This document shows, one piece after another, positions 9,032 to 19,947 of a stretch of 64,000 nucleotides of DNA. The stretch is from Caballeronia turbans (lineage in GTDB: Bacteria > Pseudomonadota > Gammaproteobacteria > Burkholderiales > Burkholderiaceae). Position numbers and translations under genes: made by a program. The notes beneath the pieces are model-generated. The model searched no databases, was not told the DNA's origin, and saw only the letters and a list, made by a program, of their open reading frames with translations. The stretch lies in the NCBI GenBank assembly GCA_001544655.2, contig FCOD02000012.1:1-64000 (forward strand), read 5' to 3'. Numbering within the stretch: the first letter of the stretch is position 1; each line of letters opens with the position of its first letter.

Positions 9032-9799
9032 TTACGCCCAGCCTTTGAGCCGCAAGGTCGCGCGCACCAGACGCTGCTCTTCCGCCTCGATTTCCCGCAT
9101 GCAGGCGGTCGTCGTCGAGATATGCGTGCTGGCGGCCTTGCGCGCCTGCTCCGGCTGTTTGCCGAGAACGGCCTTGTAGAGGCGTGCGTGCTGTTTGTCG
9201 ATGACGCGCTTTTGCGCCTCGCGAGGATAGAGGTTATTGACCGAAGCGAAGACCGAGCTGAGCAGCAGATCCGTGAGCGAGCGCAGCGTGTGTACGAGCA
9301 CCGGATTGTGCGACGCCTCGCAGATCGAGAGATGGAAGTTATAGTCGAGCCGCGCGCGGGTCGATTCGCCCACCTCGCTTTCGTTCGCGGCGAGCATCTC
9401 TTCGTATCGGCGGGTGATGAGGGCGAAATCCGCCTGCGTGCCGCGCAGCGCCGCCAGACGCGCCGATTCGGCCTCGAGCATTTCGCGCACTTCGAAGATG
9501 TCGTAGAGGGTGCGCGGCTGCGAGCCGAGCAGATGCATCATCGGCGTGAGTGCGGGTTGCGTGGTCAGCGCGGCGACGAACGATCCGCGTCCGTGCGACG
9601 TTTCGATGATGCCGCGCGTGCGCAGCACCCTGAGCCCCTCTCGCACCGCCGATCGTGACACGCCGAGTTTCGCCGTGAGCCGTCGCTCGGAAGGCAGCGC
9701 CTGGCCCGGCTTGAGCACGCCGTCGACGATCAGTCCTTCGATGCGTCCGGCGACGGCATCCGCGATCTGTAATGCATCTTCCTGGTTGTCTTCGAGCAT
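9032..9799 (-). CDS. GntR-family regulator, FadR subfamily (FCD), LldR/PdhR-like
   Basis: This 255-residue regulator has an N-terminal winged helix at about 10-75 (LPSERRLTAKLGVSRSAVREGLRVL, quoted in part) ending in GRGSFVA, and an all-helical FCD ligand-binding domain at about 95-235. The FCD metal-site residues appear in the LDYNFHLSICEASHNPVL region. It lies upstream of the MFS-dld genes on the same strand. Two matching palindromes, one before its own start and one before the MFS gene, suggest that it represses both itself and the transport/oxidation genes until a hydroxy-acid or related ligand binds. Confidence 0.92.
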   Translation of the reverse strand: MLEDNQEDALQIADAVAGRIEGLIVDGVLKPGQALPSERRLTAKLGVSRSAVREGLRVLRTRGIIETSHGRGSFVAALTTQPALTPMMHLLGSQPRTLYDIFEVREMLEAESARLAALRGTQADFALITRRYEEMLAANESEVGESTRARLDYNFHLSICEASHNPVLVHTLRSLTDLLLSSVFASVNNLYPREAQKRVIDKQHARLYKAVLGKQPEQARKAASTHISTTTACMREIEAEEQRLVRATLRLKGWA

Positions 9800-9810
9800 G
9801 GCACCCTCAC

Positions 9811-9821
9811 TGGTCCGACCA
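9811..9821. promoter_or_regulatory. FadR/GntR-type operator in the regulator's own promoter
   Basis: TGGTCCGACCA, within CACTGGTCCGACCACTTG (9808-9825), differs from the 8923 site by one central base and a few flanking bases. It lies 12 bases upstream of the regulator's ATG, overlapping the likely ribosome loading or transcription start region, which fits autoregulation. Confidence 0.75.
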
Positions 9822-9887
9822 CTTGCAGGAGAATCCTAGCATTGTCGACGTCGGTGTGAAGGCTCGGCCGTTCGGTACGAACAGATC

Positions 9888-9923
9888 AAAAAAAACGGCT
9901 CGCCGCAAAACAATGGCGAGCCG
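9888..9923 (-). terminator. Rho-independent terminator after the lipoprotein gene
   Basis: CGGCTCGCC (9896-9904) pairs with GGCGAGCCG (9915-9923), with an A-run at 9888-9895. Read on the minus strand this is a 9-bp GC-rich stem followed by eight U. It ends transcription of the minus-strand genes at 10018-11031. Confidence 0.85.
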
Positions 9924-10017
9924 CAAGAGGGATCGGTCAATAACTACAGCGTGGGCAGATTAGCATTGCTTCGATGCGCGAAATCGCATCGGAAAGATGC
10001 CGTAAGGAAAGCGCGCC

Positions 10018-10548
10018 TTACTGTGTGCGGGAGACCACCATGCGGTCCACCAGCGCATCCAGCTTCTGCCGCGCGCTCGCGAAACGATCGATGTTCAGAC
10101 CATTGGTGTCGTAACGCGCGGTCACGAGAATCTGCCCTTGCCGCACGAGTGTCAGATCGATGGCCGACAGATACGACACCGGCTCGCTGCTGAACGCGTG
10201 CCGGTCCCAACTGGTCGTCGCGCCATAGACGAGCATCGCCTCGCAACCGGGCGGTGACGTGCCGGGGTTGTAGACCGCCGAATCCACGCCGCGCCGGCGC
10301 AAGGCGACTTGCAGCACCGGCACGAAGTCGCCGGTCGCGACGGTCTGATTCAGTTCGATGCAGACAGATTGCAGCGTGGCGGGCGGGCCCGTCACCGAAG
10401 TCGGCGACGAATAGTTCGACGCAACCGTGAAGCCCGCCTGCACCAGCGAGCCAGCCGCATCGGCGGCCGTGATCAACGTCCATGTGCAGCCGGAGAGCGC
10501 ACCTGCGACGACAGCAAGGAGCGCGCGAGAAGCGAGCGTTCTGAACAT
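10018..10548 (-). CDS. Putative outer-membrane lipoprotein of unknown function
   Basis: 176 residues with a lipoprotein signal peptide; the lipobox is LSGC at about 19-22 (GALSGCTW). The mature part contains two further Cys that could form a disulphide (SVCIELNQ and PPGCEAML) and a segment resembling the Sbal_3080-type lipoprotein family, which I recall only loosely. No enzyme motif is visible. It follows the gene at 10576-11031 by 27 bases and precedes a strong terminator, so it is the last gene of a short minus-strand transcript. Confidence 0.75.
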   Translation of the reverse strand: MFRTLASRALLAVVAGALSGCTWTLITAADAAGSLVQAGFTVASNYSSPTSVTGPPATLQSVCIELNQTVATGDFVPVLQVALRRRGVDSAVYNPGTSPPGCEAMLVYGATTSWDRHAFSSEPVSYLSAIDLTLVRQGQILVTARYDTNGLNIDRFASARQKLDALVDRMVVSRTQ

Positions 10549-10575
10549 GCGCTTGCCGTCATCCGCGTTCAGGAC

Positions 10576-11031
10576 TCAGCGGGCGATGCGCAGGCGCATC
10601 GTGTTCGGCGTTTCGATCGTCGCGGTCATCGTGGTCACACGCTTGCCGTTCGCGTCGCGCAGCGCGAAGTGCTGGCGCGTGGACGTGTTCACGTCGTGAC
10701 GGACGTCGGGAAAGCAGGCGGCAATGTCCGCGCCCAACTCCTGCAGCGGGTCGGCAAGGACGCCGTCCGGGCCCCAATGCGCTCGCCAGCGGCAATCATA
10801 GACGTGCGCGCTGCCGCGGCATGCTCCCTGGCCCGGCGAAGCGGGCGGCATCAGCGCGCGACCCTTGGCGAGCGTATCGAACGAGGGTGCATCGACGATG
10901 GTCTTCAACGCGGAACAGACGTCGGGGAGATCTTCGGCGGATGCGGACAGCACGGGCGCAAAAAGCGCTACGGCAACGAGCGCGCGGCGCACGGAGAAAA
11001 GTCGGAGGCGGATTGTAGGTTGAGCTTGCAT
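10576..11031 (-). CDS. Exported hypothetical protein
   Basis: 151 residues from ATG at 11031 (MQAQPTIRLRLFSVRRALV). It has a Sec signal peptide with a hydrophobic core (LVAVALFAPVLSASA) and a likely cleavage after ASA, before EDLPDVCSAL. The mature protein carries four Cys (DVCSAL, QGACRG, YDCRW, AACFPD), suggesting two periplasmic disulphides. I do not recognise the family. It shares a strand and short spacing with the lipoprotein gene at 10018-10548. A longer start at 11139 is possible but would bury the signal peptide. Confidence 0.7.
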   Translation of the reverse strand: MQAQPTIRLRLFSVRRALVAVALFAPVLSASAEDLPDVCSALKTIVDAPSFDTLAKGRALMPPASPGQGACRGSAHVYDCRWRAHWGPDGVLADPLQELGADIAACFPDVRHDVNTSTRQHFALRDANGKRVTTMTATIETPNTMRLRIAR

Positions 11032-11183
11032 GACCTGGCGTAGTGTCGAAGGAAGGAGGGCGTCATGTCGAGAGCGGACATCACGCATCGAGATCTTCCC
11101 GCGATGCACCGCGATTCGATATGCGGAGCAAAGCGCCAATCGTGCAAGTTATTTCCAGCTATTAATTCGCGCGCGCGACTCCA

Positions 11184-11423
11184 TCATACGAACAAGGAGA
11201 CAATGCCGCCGATGGTCACGGCCGCCGCCATCCATTTGCCCGCGGTGTAAAAGCCGTTCGTGTCGGTTGCCTGCATCTCGGGGCGTTCGAGGCCGAGTGC
11301 GCCATACGCGAGTGATTTCACCGACGATGGCGCGTCGGCTTCTTGAGTGACGTCAGCGGGGCGTTGGGGAGAAGGCGCATCGTCGCGCGTGTAAGTGGTC
11401 GTGGACGCACTGTTGATCTGCAT
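11184..11423 (-). CDS. Small hypothetical protein with a C-terminal hydrophobic segment
   Basis: 79 residues from ATG at 11423 (MQINSAS). It has a polar N-terminal half rich in Ser/Thr/Pro/Asp, then SVKSLAYGALGLERPEMQ and a C-terminal hydrophobic stretch (WMAAAVTIGGIVSLFV) that could insert in the membrane. I know no family for it. Its coding character is supported by the amino-acid composition and by fitting between neighbours, not by a motif. It could be a small membrane protein. Confidence 0.55.
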   Translation of the reverse strand: MQINSASTTTYTRDDAPSPQRPADVTQEADAPSSVKSLAYGALGLERPEMQATDTNGFYTAGKWMAAAVTIGGIVSLFV

Positions 11424-11523
11424 CGTTGCCCTCGTCGCAATCCGGTCTGCAAAGCCGCGATAACGGCCGCTTCGCGCGCGGGCTTGAACGCAAGCGCCTT
11501 TCCGTTTCTTACCGCCGATGGAT

Positions 11524-12594
11524 TTACATCGGATGGTTCTGCACGAAATCCTTGTACGCCCAGTAGGCGGCTTTCTTCGTCGTGCCGTCGCCCTCGAGAA
11601 GACCGTAGGCGCCTTCGCCATCGTCATAGAGCTGAAAGGCCTGAATCGACTGGATGTTGTACTTCGACGCGACGCTCGCGAATTGCGCCATCATCAGGTT
11701 GCCCGTCATGTAAGTCGCGATCTGGTCGTAAGAGCCCAAGTCCGGGCGCACGCCGAACTCGTTGATCCAGATCGGCTTGCCCATGTCGTGGAGTAACTGG
11801 AGCACGTCATGACATCCCGTTCCCCCGCAGGCGTGCGTGATGTCGCCTTCGTTCGAATACCAGTGCCACGAAGTGACGTCCCAGCCCACGGCCGGATGAC
11901 CCCAGGTGCCATCGGGTTGCGAGCCGTCGGCGAGCATCTGAAAGAAGGCGGTGTGCATCCACGTGCCGCCCAGCACGATCTTCGCCGAGCCGTCGACGGA
12001 CTTCACGCCCGCGATCAGGCCGCGGATCGCGCCGCGTGCGAGCGTGTAGGACCAGTTGTCGTATTGATACCAGACGGTGCCGTCGACATTACCGATGAGC
12101 GCCTTCGCCTCCAGCTCGTTGCCGACCTCGTAGTACTTGTAGGGATAGCTGCTCGCGGTTTGCTGGCCGAGCGTGAATCCTGCATTGTAGGCGTCGTCCT
12201 CGCTGTTGTAGTTGAGGTTCATGAGCATCACGGGATACATCGTGATGCCGGCTTGTTCCATCGTCTTCGCGACGCCCGCGACCATCTTCGCCGATGTCTG
12301 GCTGTACACGTCATTGCGATAGATCGTTGCGCCCAGATCCTGCAATTGCGAAAGCTGCGTCTGCACGCTCGTGAAGTCGTATGCGCCGCCGTTGCTGTTA
12401 TGGCCGTTCGCGCCGTAGAAGATCGAGCCGCTGCCGCTTGCGGCTTTCGCGGTCGATTTGGGTGATGCGGCGCGCTTGCTCGCCGCGGCGGTGTCGGCGG
12501 GGCTGTCGCTGCCGCCGCAGGCGGCAAGCATCATACTTGCGACGATCGCTGCTGCGATGGAATGGGAGAAGGCGGGAATGGATGAGTTCTGCAT
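11524..12594 (-). CDS. Exported clan-A glycoside hydrolase lipoprotein
   Basis: 356 residues from ATG at 12594 (MQNSSIPAF). A lipoprotein signal ends in LAACGG and is followed by an Ala/Ser/Lys-rich linker. The catalytic domain is a TIM barrel. The acid/base Glu is in VGNELEA (NE at the end of strand 4) and the nucleophile Glu is in WINEFGV, the clan GH-A pattern seen in GH5, GH39 and relatives. Substrate and exact family cannot be read from the sequence. The lipidated location fits action on cell-surface or external polysaccharide. The GT87 glycosyltransferase downstream in the map, also on the minus strand, may act in a related glycan pathway, but the gap is 435 bases. Confidence 0.82.
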   Translation of the reverse strand: MQNSSIPAFSHSIAAAIVASMMLAACGGSDSPADTAAASKRAASPKSTAKAASGSGSIFYGANGHNSNGGAYDFTSVQTQLSQLQDLGATIYRNDVYSQTSAKMVAGVAKTMEQAGITMYPVMLMNLNYNSEDDAYNAGFTLGQQTASSYPYKYYEVGNELEAKALIGNVDGTVWYQYDNWSYTLARGAIRGLIAGVKSVDGSAKIVLGGTWMHTAFFQMLADGSQPDGTWGHPAVGWDVTSWHWYSNEGDITHACGGTGCHDVLQLLHDMGKPIWINEFGVRPDLGSYDQIATYMTGNLMMAQFASVASKYNIQSIQAFQLYDDGEGAYGLLEGDGTTKKAAYWAYKDFVQNHPM

Positions 12595-13003
12595 ATCAAG
12601 TAGTACGACTAACGGAGACGCGAGCATCGATCACGTATTCGATATGGTCGAGAAGCGTCGTTAGTGATCCGAATGACTGCCTGAAGATGAGTTGCTGCAT
12701 TGGGCGCACATCAGTGCGCCACAACAGTCAAGGCAGTACAGATTGTCTGAAGCAAAATCCGAGTGCACCATCGACATGCAATCGGATAGCGGGAGCGCGG
12801 CGCCATGCGTGGCAAGCGCTCGATGATGACAGGCTCGACTCGGCGTTGCCTGTCCTCGGTAACATATGCGGCGACTGCGTCTCGGGCGCGTCAAAATTTC
12901 TGACGATAGCGCGAGTTACTTGCAACCCCGCGCCTGTATCGCGGGGGGTAAATCAGCGAGGAAAGGTTACTTTGTTCTGATGTAGATGTAAACCGGGCAG
13001 CAG
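12595..13003. other. Intergenic stretch, with a weak Cys-rich minus-strand ORF
   Basis: About 400 bases with no recognised gene. On the minus strand 12661-12777 could encode a 38-residue peptide with the motif YCLDCCGALMCAQC, but no ribosome binding site is visible. A 7-bp palindrome (GGCGCAC 12703-12709 with GTGCGCC 12714-12720) lies inside the same stretch. I treat the peptide as unproven. Confidence 0.35.
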
Positions 13004-13029
13004 AAAAAACATCTTGCTCATAGCAAGAT
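13004..13029 (-). terminator. Rho-independent terminator of the GT87 gene
   Basis: A 7-bp stem (ATCTTGC at 13011-13017 with GCAAGAT at 13023-13029) directly abuts the stop of the gene at 13030. On the minus strand it is followed by G and six U (A-run at 13004-13009). Confidence 0.8.
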
Positions 13030-14352
13030 TTAGATTGCTTGCTTCTGCTTATCGTCGCTCCTGGCGCATTGGTTTCTACCGGTGGAAGATTCCCGGTTAC
13101 GTCGTACCACCGACGCAGGCGCGAAATAGCGCGCGATGCAAAGGACATAGGTAATCAAAGCCGAGACGGTGTACATTGCCGATCGCTCCATGAAAAACAG
13201 AAGGAGCACGGCAATCGCGAGAAGCAGCATCTCGGCACGAGGCGCTATAGCGGACTGTTGCACATCGGGTCGCTCCAGCGCGGTGCCGAGAAGAATCACC
13301 AGAGGGATCAGCGCGACGACCATGTGAATCGGCTCGAGGATCGGCGCGGCGAGCAGCATCGTGATGCAGGCAAGCGCGTAGTCCATGCGCCTCTCGCGAC
13401 TGCGGCGGAGCACGAGATAGCATGCGAACACACAGATGATCGCGGCGAAGATCGTCGATGTTGCGTGAAGCGTTGCCTCGGACGCGGGCATGCCGAGCTT
13501 CTCCGATATCGTCTGCAGGGCGCCACGGACCGAGCTATTGCCGGGCAGGCCGCCCGCACTCAGGATCTGCGTCTGCGCCCGCCCGATCTCGACGGTCAGG
13601 TAGTCCCAGATCACGCGAAAGCCGAGCCGGCTTGCGGTGAAGAGCGTGATTGCGATGGCGCAGACGCCCGTCGATATCACCGTGCGCCATTCACGCCGCA
13701 ACAGAAGCAGGCCGACGACCGCGAGCGGCGTCACCTTGAATACGACTGCGAACGCGAGAAAGAGACCCGCCAGCCAGCGATTGCCACGTTCGATCAGGAA
13801 GAACGACGTCGCGAGCAGAAAGAACAGAAGCTGATTCGATTGCCCGAGATACGCGTCATGCAGCACGGGAAAGCTCAACAGGGTCACCGCGATAAGCAGC
13901 GCCGTCACGCGCCTGTCTTCACCGCGATAGGCCATCTTTGCAAGCAGGATCGCGCCGACGATGCACAGTACGACGGACATCGCGACCCAGACGAGTTTTG
14001 CAGTGAACGACGGAAGCAATGCGAATGGAGAAAAGATCACTGCGAACTGCGGCGGATAACAGTAGATGAGGATATCGTCCAGATTCGCGCCGAGTTTCGA
14101 CAGATACGCAACGAGATGCTCGTTGTTATAGATGAGCGACGGATCGTGCGGCGCGTTCAGCACGGTGCTGAACGCGTAATAGTAGAAGTTGAAATCGCTG
14201 AAGGCCCGTGGGTGATCGGACACATAGGTCAGCGTATAGTGATAGATGATGACCATGCGGATTGCGAGAAACCCTGCGGCGACCAGCATGAGCAGAGCTG
14301 CAATGATCCGCACATTGTCAGCGGATCTGGCGCCAGTCCGAGCGTTCAGCAT
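13030..14352 (-). CDS. GT87-like integral membrane glycosyltransferase (DUF2029)
   Basis: 440 residues with about ten hydrophobic segments, as in polyprenyl-phosphate-sugar-dependent mannosyltransferases of family GT87. The early loop has an acidic motif (AFSDFNFYYYAFSTV) typical of the catalytic Asp region, followed by YPPQFAVIFSPFALLP and later FKVTPLAVVGLLLLRREWRT. It probably transfers a sugar from a lipid carrier on the periplasmic face of the inner membrane. Donor and acceptor are unknown. It is monocistronic with its own terminator; a promoter is expected in the AT-richer 14353-14670 region. Confidence 0.85.
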   Translation of the reverse strand: MLNARTGARSADNVRIIAALLMLVAAGFLAIRMVIIYHYTLTYVSDHPRAFSDFNFYYYAFSTVLNAPHDPSLIYNNEHLVAYLSKLGANLDDILIYCYPPQFAVIFSPFALLPSFTAKLVWVAMSVVLCIVGAILLAKMAYRGEDRRVTALLIAVTLLSFPVLHDAYLGQSNQLLFFLLATSFFLIERGNRWLAGLFLAFAVVFKVTPLAVVGLLLLRREWRTVISTGVCAIAITLFTASRLGFRVIWDYLTVEIGRAQTQILSAGGLPGNSSVRGALQTISEKLGMPASEATLHATSTIFAAIICVFACYLVLRRSRERRMDYALACITMLLAAPILEPIHMVVALIPLVILLGTALERPDVQQSAIAPRAEMLLLAIAVLLLFFMERSAMYTVSALITYVLCIARYFAPASVVRRNRESSTGRNQCARSDDKQKQAI

Positions 14353-14670
14353 GGACGTTCTCCCGTGTGTCGGCTATCGCGTTGTAGGGGCGCTCGACTA
14401 AGAGTCTCAGGATCGATCAGCCATTCGTCGTACAGTAACAAATATTTCGGCGGATCTTACGGTCTACGAATCGTGACAGCATCACCGGGGCGGCGTCAAT
14501 CGCGTTTTGCGCGCCGCAGCGGCGAAATCATTTTTGAAAATGGTGACGCGCATTTGTTTTTATGAGTCGGCGCGGCTTGCGGGAATTTATTAAGTCGTTA
14601 TGGACGCGCCGCGCACGCTGCGCCGTTTCCGCACCGCGATGAAGCAGCGCAGACGGCGCAGTTCCCTGCC
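14353..14670. other. Intergenic region, probable promoter of the GT87 gene
   Basis: 318 bases with local AT-rich patches (around 14430-14460 and 14530-14600). No recognisable gene or operator is seen. The minus-strand GT87 start is at its left edge and the end of the yghU gene at its right edge. Confidence 0.4.
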
Positions 14671-15546
14671 TCACTTTTCCGTGGCGACTTTGTCCTGCGT
14701 CCGCGCGGCGAAGTCCGACGCATCGTGGCGCTCGTGCAACTGCATCGAAGGCTCGCCGAAAGTCCGGTTGACCATGCGGCCGCGCTGCACGGCGGGACGC
14801 GCGCCGATCACGTCGGCCCAGCGTCGCACGTGCGTGTATTCCTGAACGGAAAGGAACTCGGCCGCGTCATACAGCCAGCCGTTCACGAGCCCGCCATACC
14901 ACGGAAAGATCGCGATATCGGCGATCGTGTAGGCATCGCCGGCAATATAAGCGCTGTCGGCGAGACGCTTGTCGAGCACGTCGAGTTGACGCTTCACCTC
15001 CATCGCGAAGCGGTCGATCGGATACTCCATCTTGCTCGGCGCATACGCATAGAAGTGCCCGAAGCCGCCGCCGAGATACGGCGCACTGCCCATCTGCCAG
15101 AAGAGCCACGACAGGCATTCGGCACGCGTTGCCGGGTCCGTCGGCACCAACGCGCCGAACTTTTCCGCGAGATAGAGCAGGATCGCGCCGGATTCGAACA
15201 CACGCACGGGTGTCGCGCCGCTGCGATCCACGAGCGCCGGTATCTTCGAATTCGGATTGACTTCGACGAAGCCACTGCCGAACTGTTCGCCTTCGCCGAT
15301 GCGGATGAGCCAGGCATCGTACTCGGCGCCGCGATGGCCGAGCGCGAGCAGTTCTTCGAGCATCACGGTGACCTTCACGCCATTGGGCGTCGCCAGCGAA
15401 TAGAGCTGCAGCGGATGACGGCCGACCGGCAACGCCTTCTCATGCGTCGGCCCGGAGATCGGCCGATTGATGCTGGCAAAGCGTCCGCCGCTTTCCTTGC
15501 TCCATGTCCACACGGCCGGCGGCACGTATTCGGGCAATGCGCTCAT
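14671..15546 (-). CDS. yghU: YghU-type glutathione S-transferase / disulphide-bond oxidoreductase
   Basis: 291 residues, the usual YghU length. The N-terminal extension (YVPPAVWTW, then FASINRPISGPTHEKALPVG) is characteristic of the nu-class. A thioredoxin-like GST domain follows with NPNSKIPALVD and the FESGAILLYLAEKFG segment, then an all-helical domain with YIAGDAYTIADIAIFPWYG. YghU enzymes bind two glutathiones and reduce disulphides or organic peroxides in the cytoplasm. The gene stands alone between the GT87 gene and the DksA-like gene. Confidence 0.93.
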   Translation of the reverse strand: MSALPEYVPPAVWTWSKESGGRFASINRPISGPTHEKALPVGRHPLQLYSLATPNGVKVTVMLEELLALGHRGAEYDAWLIRIGEGEQFGSGFVEVNPNSKIPALVDRSGATPVRVFESGAILLYLAEKFGALVPTDPATRAECLSWLFWQMGSAPYLGGGFGHFYAYAPSKMEYPIDRFAMEVKRQLDVLDKRLADSAYIAGDAYTIADIAIFPWYGGLVNGWLYDAAEFLSVQEYTHVRRWADVIGARPAVQRGRMVNRTFGEPSMQLHERHDASDFAARTQDKVATEK

Positions 15547-15765
15547 GCTTCACGCTCCTCGTTGCAATTGGATTGAATTCGCCCGAGGTTAGCAGTTCGA
15601 CCGCAAACGTGCTCGACCGGGCCTTGGACAATCCGCGCTGCATGCCACGAGGAGAAACGAATGAGCCAGCGTCCATCGCGCAACCGTTCAGCCCTAGCGT
15701 GGCGCCGCCGCAGTTGCGGCCGGAAGCGACGGCACGTTCGACGATAGAGCGGGCATGCCGAAGCG

Positions 15766-16146
15766 TCATCGGCCCGCTTCGCGCTTTTCCTGTTCTTCGA
15801 CCGTAAGTATGGCTTCGGGCATCGCGTCGAGGCGCGCTTTCGGAATGGGCACGCCGCTTTCGTCCGAAAGACCATAGGTGCCTTCCGCGATCTTCTGCAA
15901 TGCGCGCTCGATATCGCCGATGCGCCGATCGTTCACATCGCGCAATGCCTGATTCGCGATGTCCTGCTCCATGCGCTGAGCATCGTCCTCGTACTCTTCT
16001 GCTTCCGAACCGCGCTCTTCCTGCAAGCGACGCTCGGCCGCGATACCGCCTTCTTCGTTGCCGAGCAGTTCGCGCTTCAGCGTGAGCAGGCGTTCTCGCT
16101 GCGTCGCGATGAAGTCGTCGCTCAAGCCGCTTTGTTGATTGGCCAT
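15766..16146 (-). CDS. TraR/DksA-like protein without the zinc-finger cysteines
   Basis: 126 residues from ATG at 16146, chosen because GGAG lies 7 bases upstream; ATG at 16152 is also possible. The N-terminal half is a long helical hairpin rich in Glu and Arg, as in the DksA coiled coil. The C-terminal end keeps the DksA_TraR frame (GTYGLSDESGVPIPKARL, MPEAILTVEEQE), but every zinc-ligand Cys is replaced and the protein has none. DksA-type proteins enter the RNA polymerase secondary channel. Whether this one does is inference. It is on the same strand as the Clp ATPase, 71 bases downstream of it. Confidence 0.82.
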   Translation of the reverse strand: MANQQSGLSDDFIATQRERLLTLKRELLGNEEGGIAAERRLQEERGSEAEEYEDDAQRMEQDIANQALRDVNDRRIGDIERALQKIAEGTYGLSDESGVPIPKARLDAMPEAILTVEEQEKREAGR

Positions 16147-16216
16147 GGTCATGCTCCATGAAACGGATGGTTGAAAGCGGGGCGGCCGATAGTGCCGCCA
16201 CGCTCCATGCAGGCGA

Positions 16217-18994
<2,778 letters not shown>

Positions 18995-19143
18995 GATCGA
19001 GTATCTCCATGTTCAGGACGGTCGATGTCCGGCCCGAACGATCACGCGCCACGCGATGCAATCGTCGACTCAGGCCGCACCACCGCCAGATGAGCAGTGC
19101 ATTCCCCTTCATAGGTCTTTTATCGGCCATTCTTCTGATGCGG

Positions 19144-19947
19144 CTATTCGACGGCCGCGATCGAAACGGAGGCCTCGCTCGTCAACATAAGGAACGTGAG
19201 CGTTTCGCGCAAATAGAGTTGTACGGCTGTATCCGTATGGCTCGTATAACCGATCGACACGTCCTGTCCGATGTGCAGTTCATAATCGCCGCCGCGTGTC
19301 GAGAGCACGCAGCCGCCCTGAAGCGCGGGCGCCCATACGAGGTCGCCGCTCACGATGCGCTTGATGTGCTGGATGACCGGATATCCGTGATCGCTTGCTT
19401 CGGCGAGCGCGGTATAGGCATCTGCGCCGAGGAGCACGGAGTAGGGACCATCGACGCAGGCGAGCCGCAGTTTTTCGAGTGCCTGGCTGATCGCGGCGGG
19501 GTAGTCGGCCACATCCGCGGGCAGAAGCGTGGGGGCGTTCGAACTGCCTTCGCGAATGCCGGTGATGCCGGCGGCCGCGAAGCCGTCGAAGATCGCGGCG
19601 TCTTCGGCGAGTGCGAGCTCGTTCGCGGCGGTCTTCGCGGGTTGCCAGTCGCCGTCGTTCGAGCCGCGCTCCACGCTGTCGATAGCTTCACGCTGCAGCG
19701 TGAAGGGCACGGTGAGTTGCACGAGTTGCTTCACGTCGTAAAGGCTTGCCAGGACGCCTTTCTTCGGCGCTGCGATGTTCGTCTGATGTCCCGTGCCGAT
19801 GCCCGACAACGCGACGCCGCCGGGACTCTTCACGTCGACGACGCGGCGGCCCGCGAGCGCGCGCTTGAAGGTGCGGGCCACTTCCGCTTCGATCTGCGAC
19901 CATGCGGCGCCGGAGATCGGCGCAAGCTCTCTATGCAAGTTATTCAT
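19144..19947 (-). CDS. Encapsulin shell protein, family 1 (linocin-like)
   Basis: 267 residues, typical for HK97-fold encapsulins. The N-terminus MNNLHRELAPISGAAWSQI is the conserved opening that forms the cargo-binding helix. GRRVVDVKSPGG and a C-terminal ETLTFLMLTSEASVSI strand also fit the family. I chose ATG at 19947. AGAGGA lies about 10 bases upstream and falls inside the final codons of the DyP gene, which this gene overlaps by 8 bases. The product should self-assemble into a protein nanocompartment in the cytoplasm and enclose the DyP peroxidase encoded just upstream. Confidence 0.95.
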   Translation of the reverse strand: MNNLHRELAPISGAAWSQIEAEVARTFKRALAGRRVVDVKSPGGVALSGIGTGHQTNIAAPKKGVLASLYDVKQLVQLTVPFTLQREAIDSVERGSNDGDWQPAKTAANELALAEDAAIFDGFAAAGITGIREGSSNAPTLLPADVADYPAAISQALEKLRLACVDGPYSVLLGADAYTALAEASDHGYPVIQHIKRIVSGDLVWAPALQGGCVLSTRGGDYELHIGQDVSIGYTSHTDTAVQLYLRETLTFLMLTSEASVSIAAVE

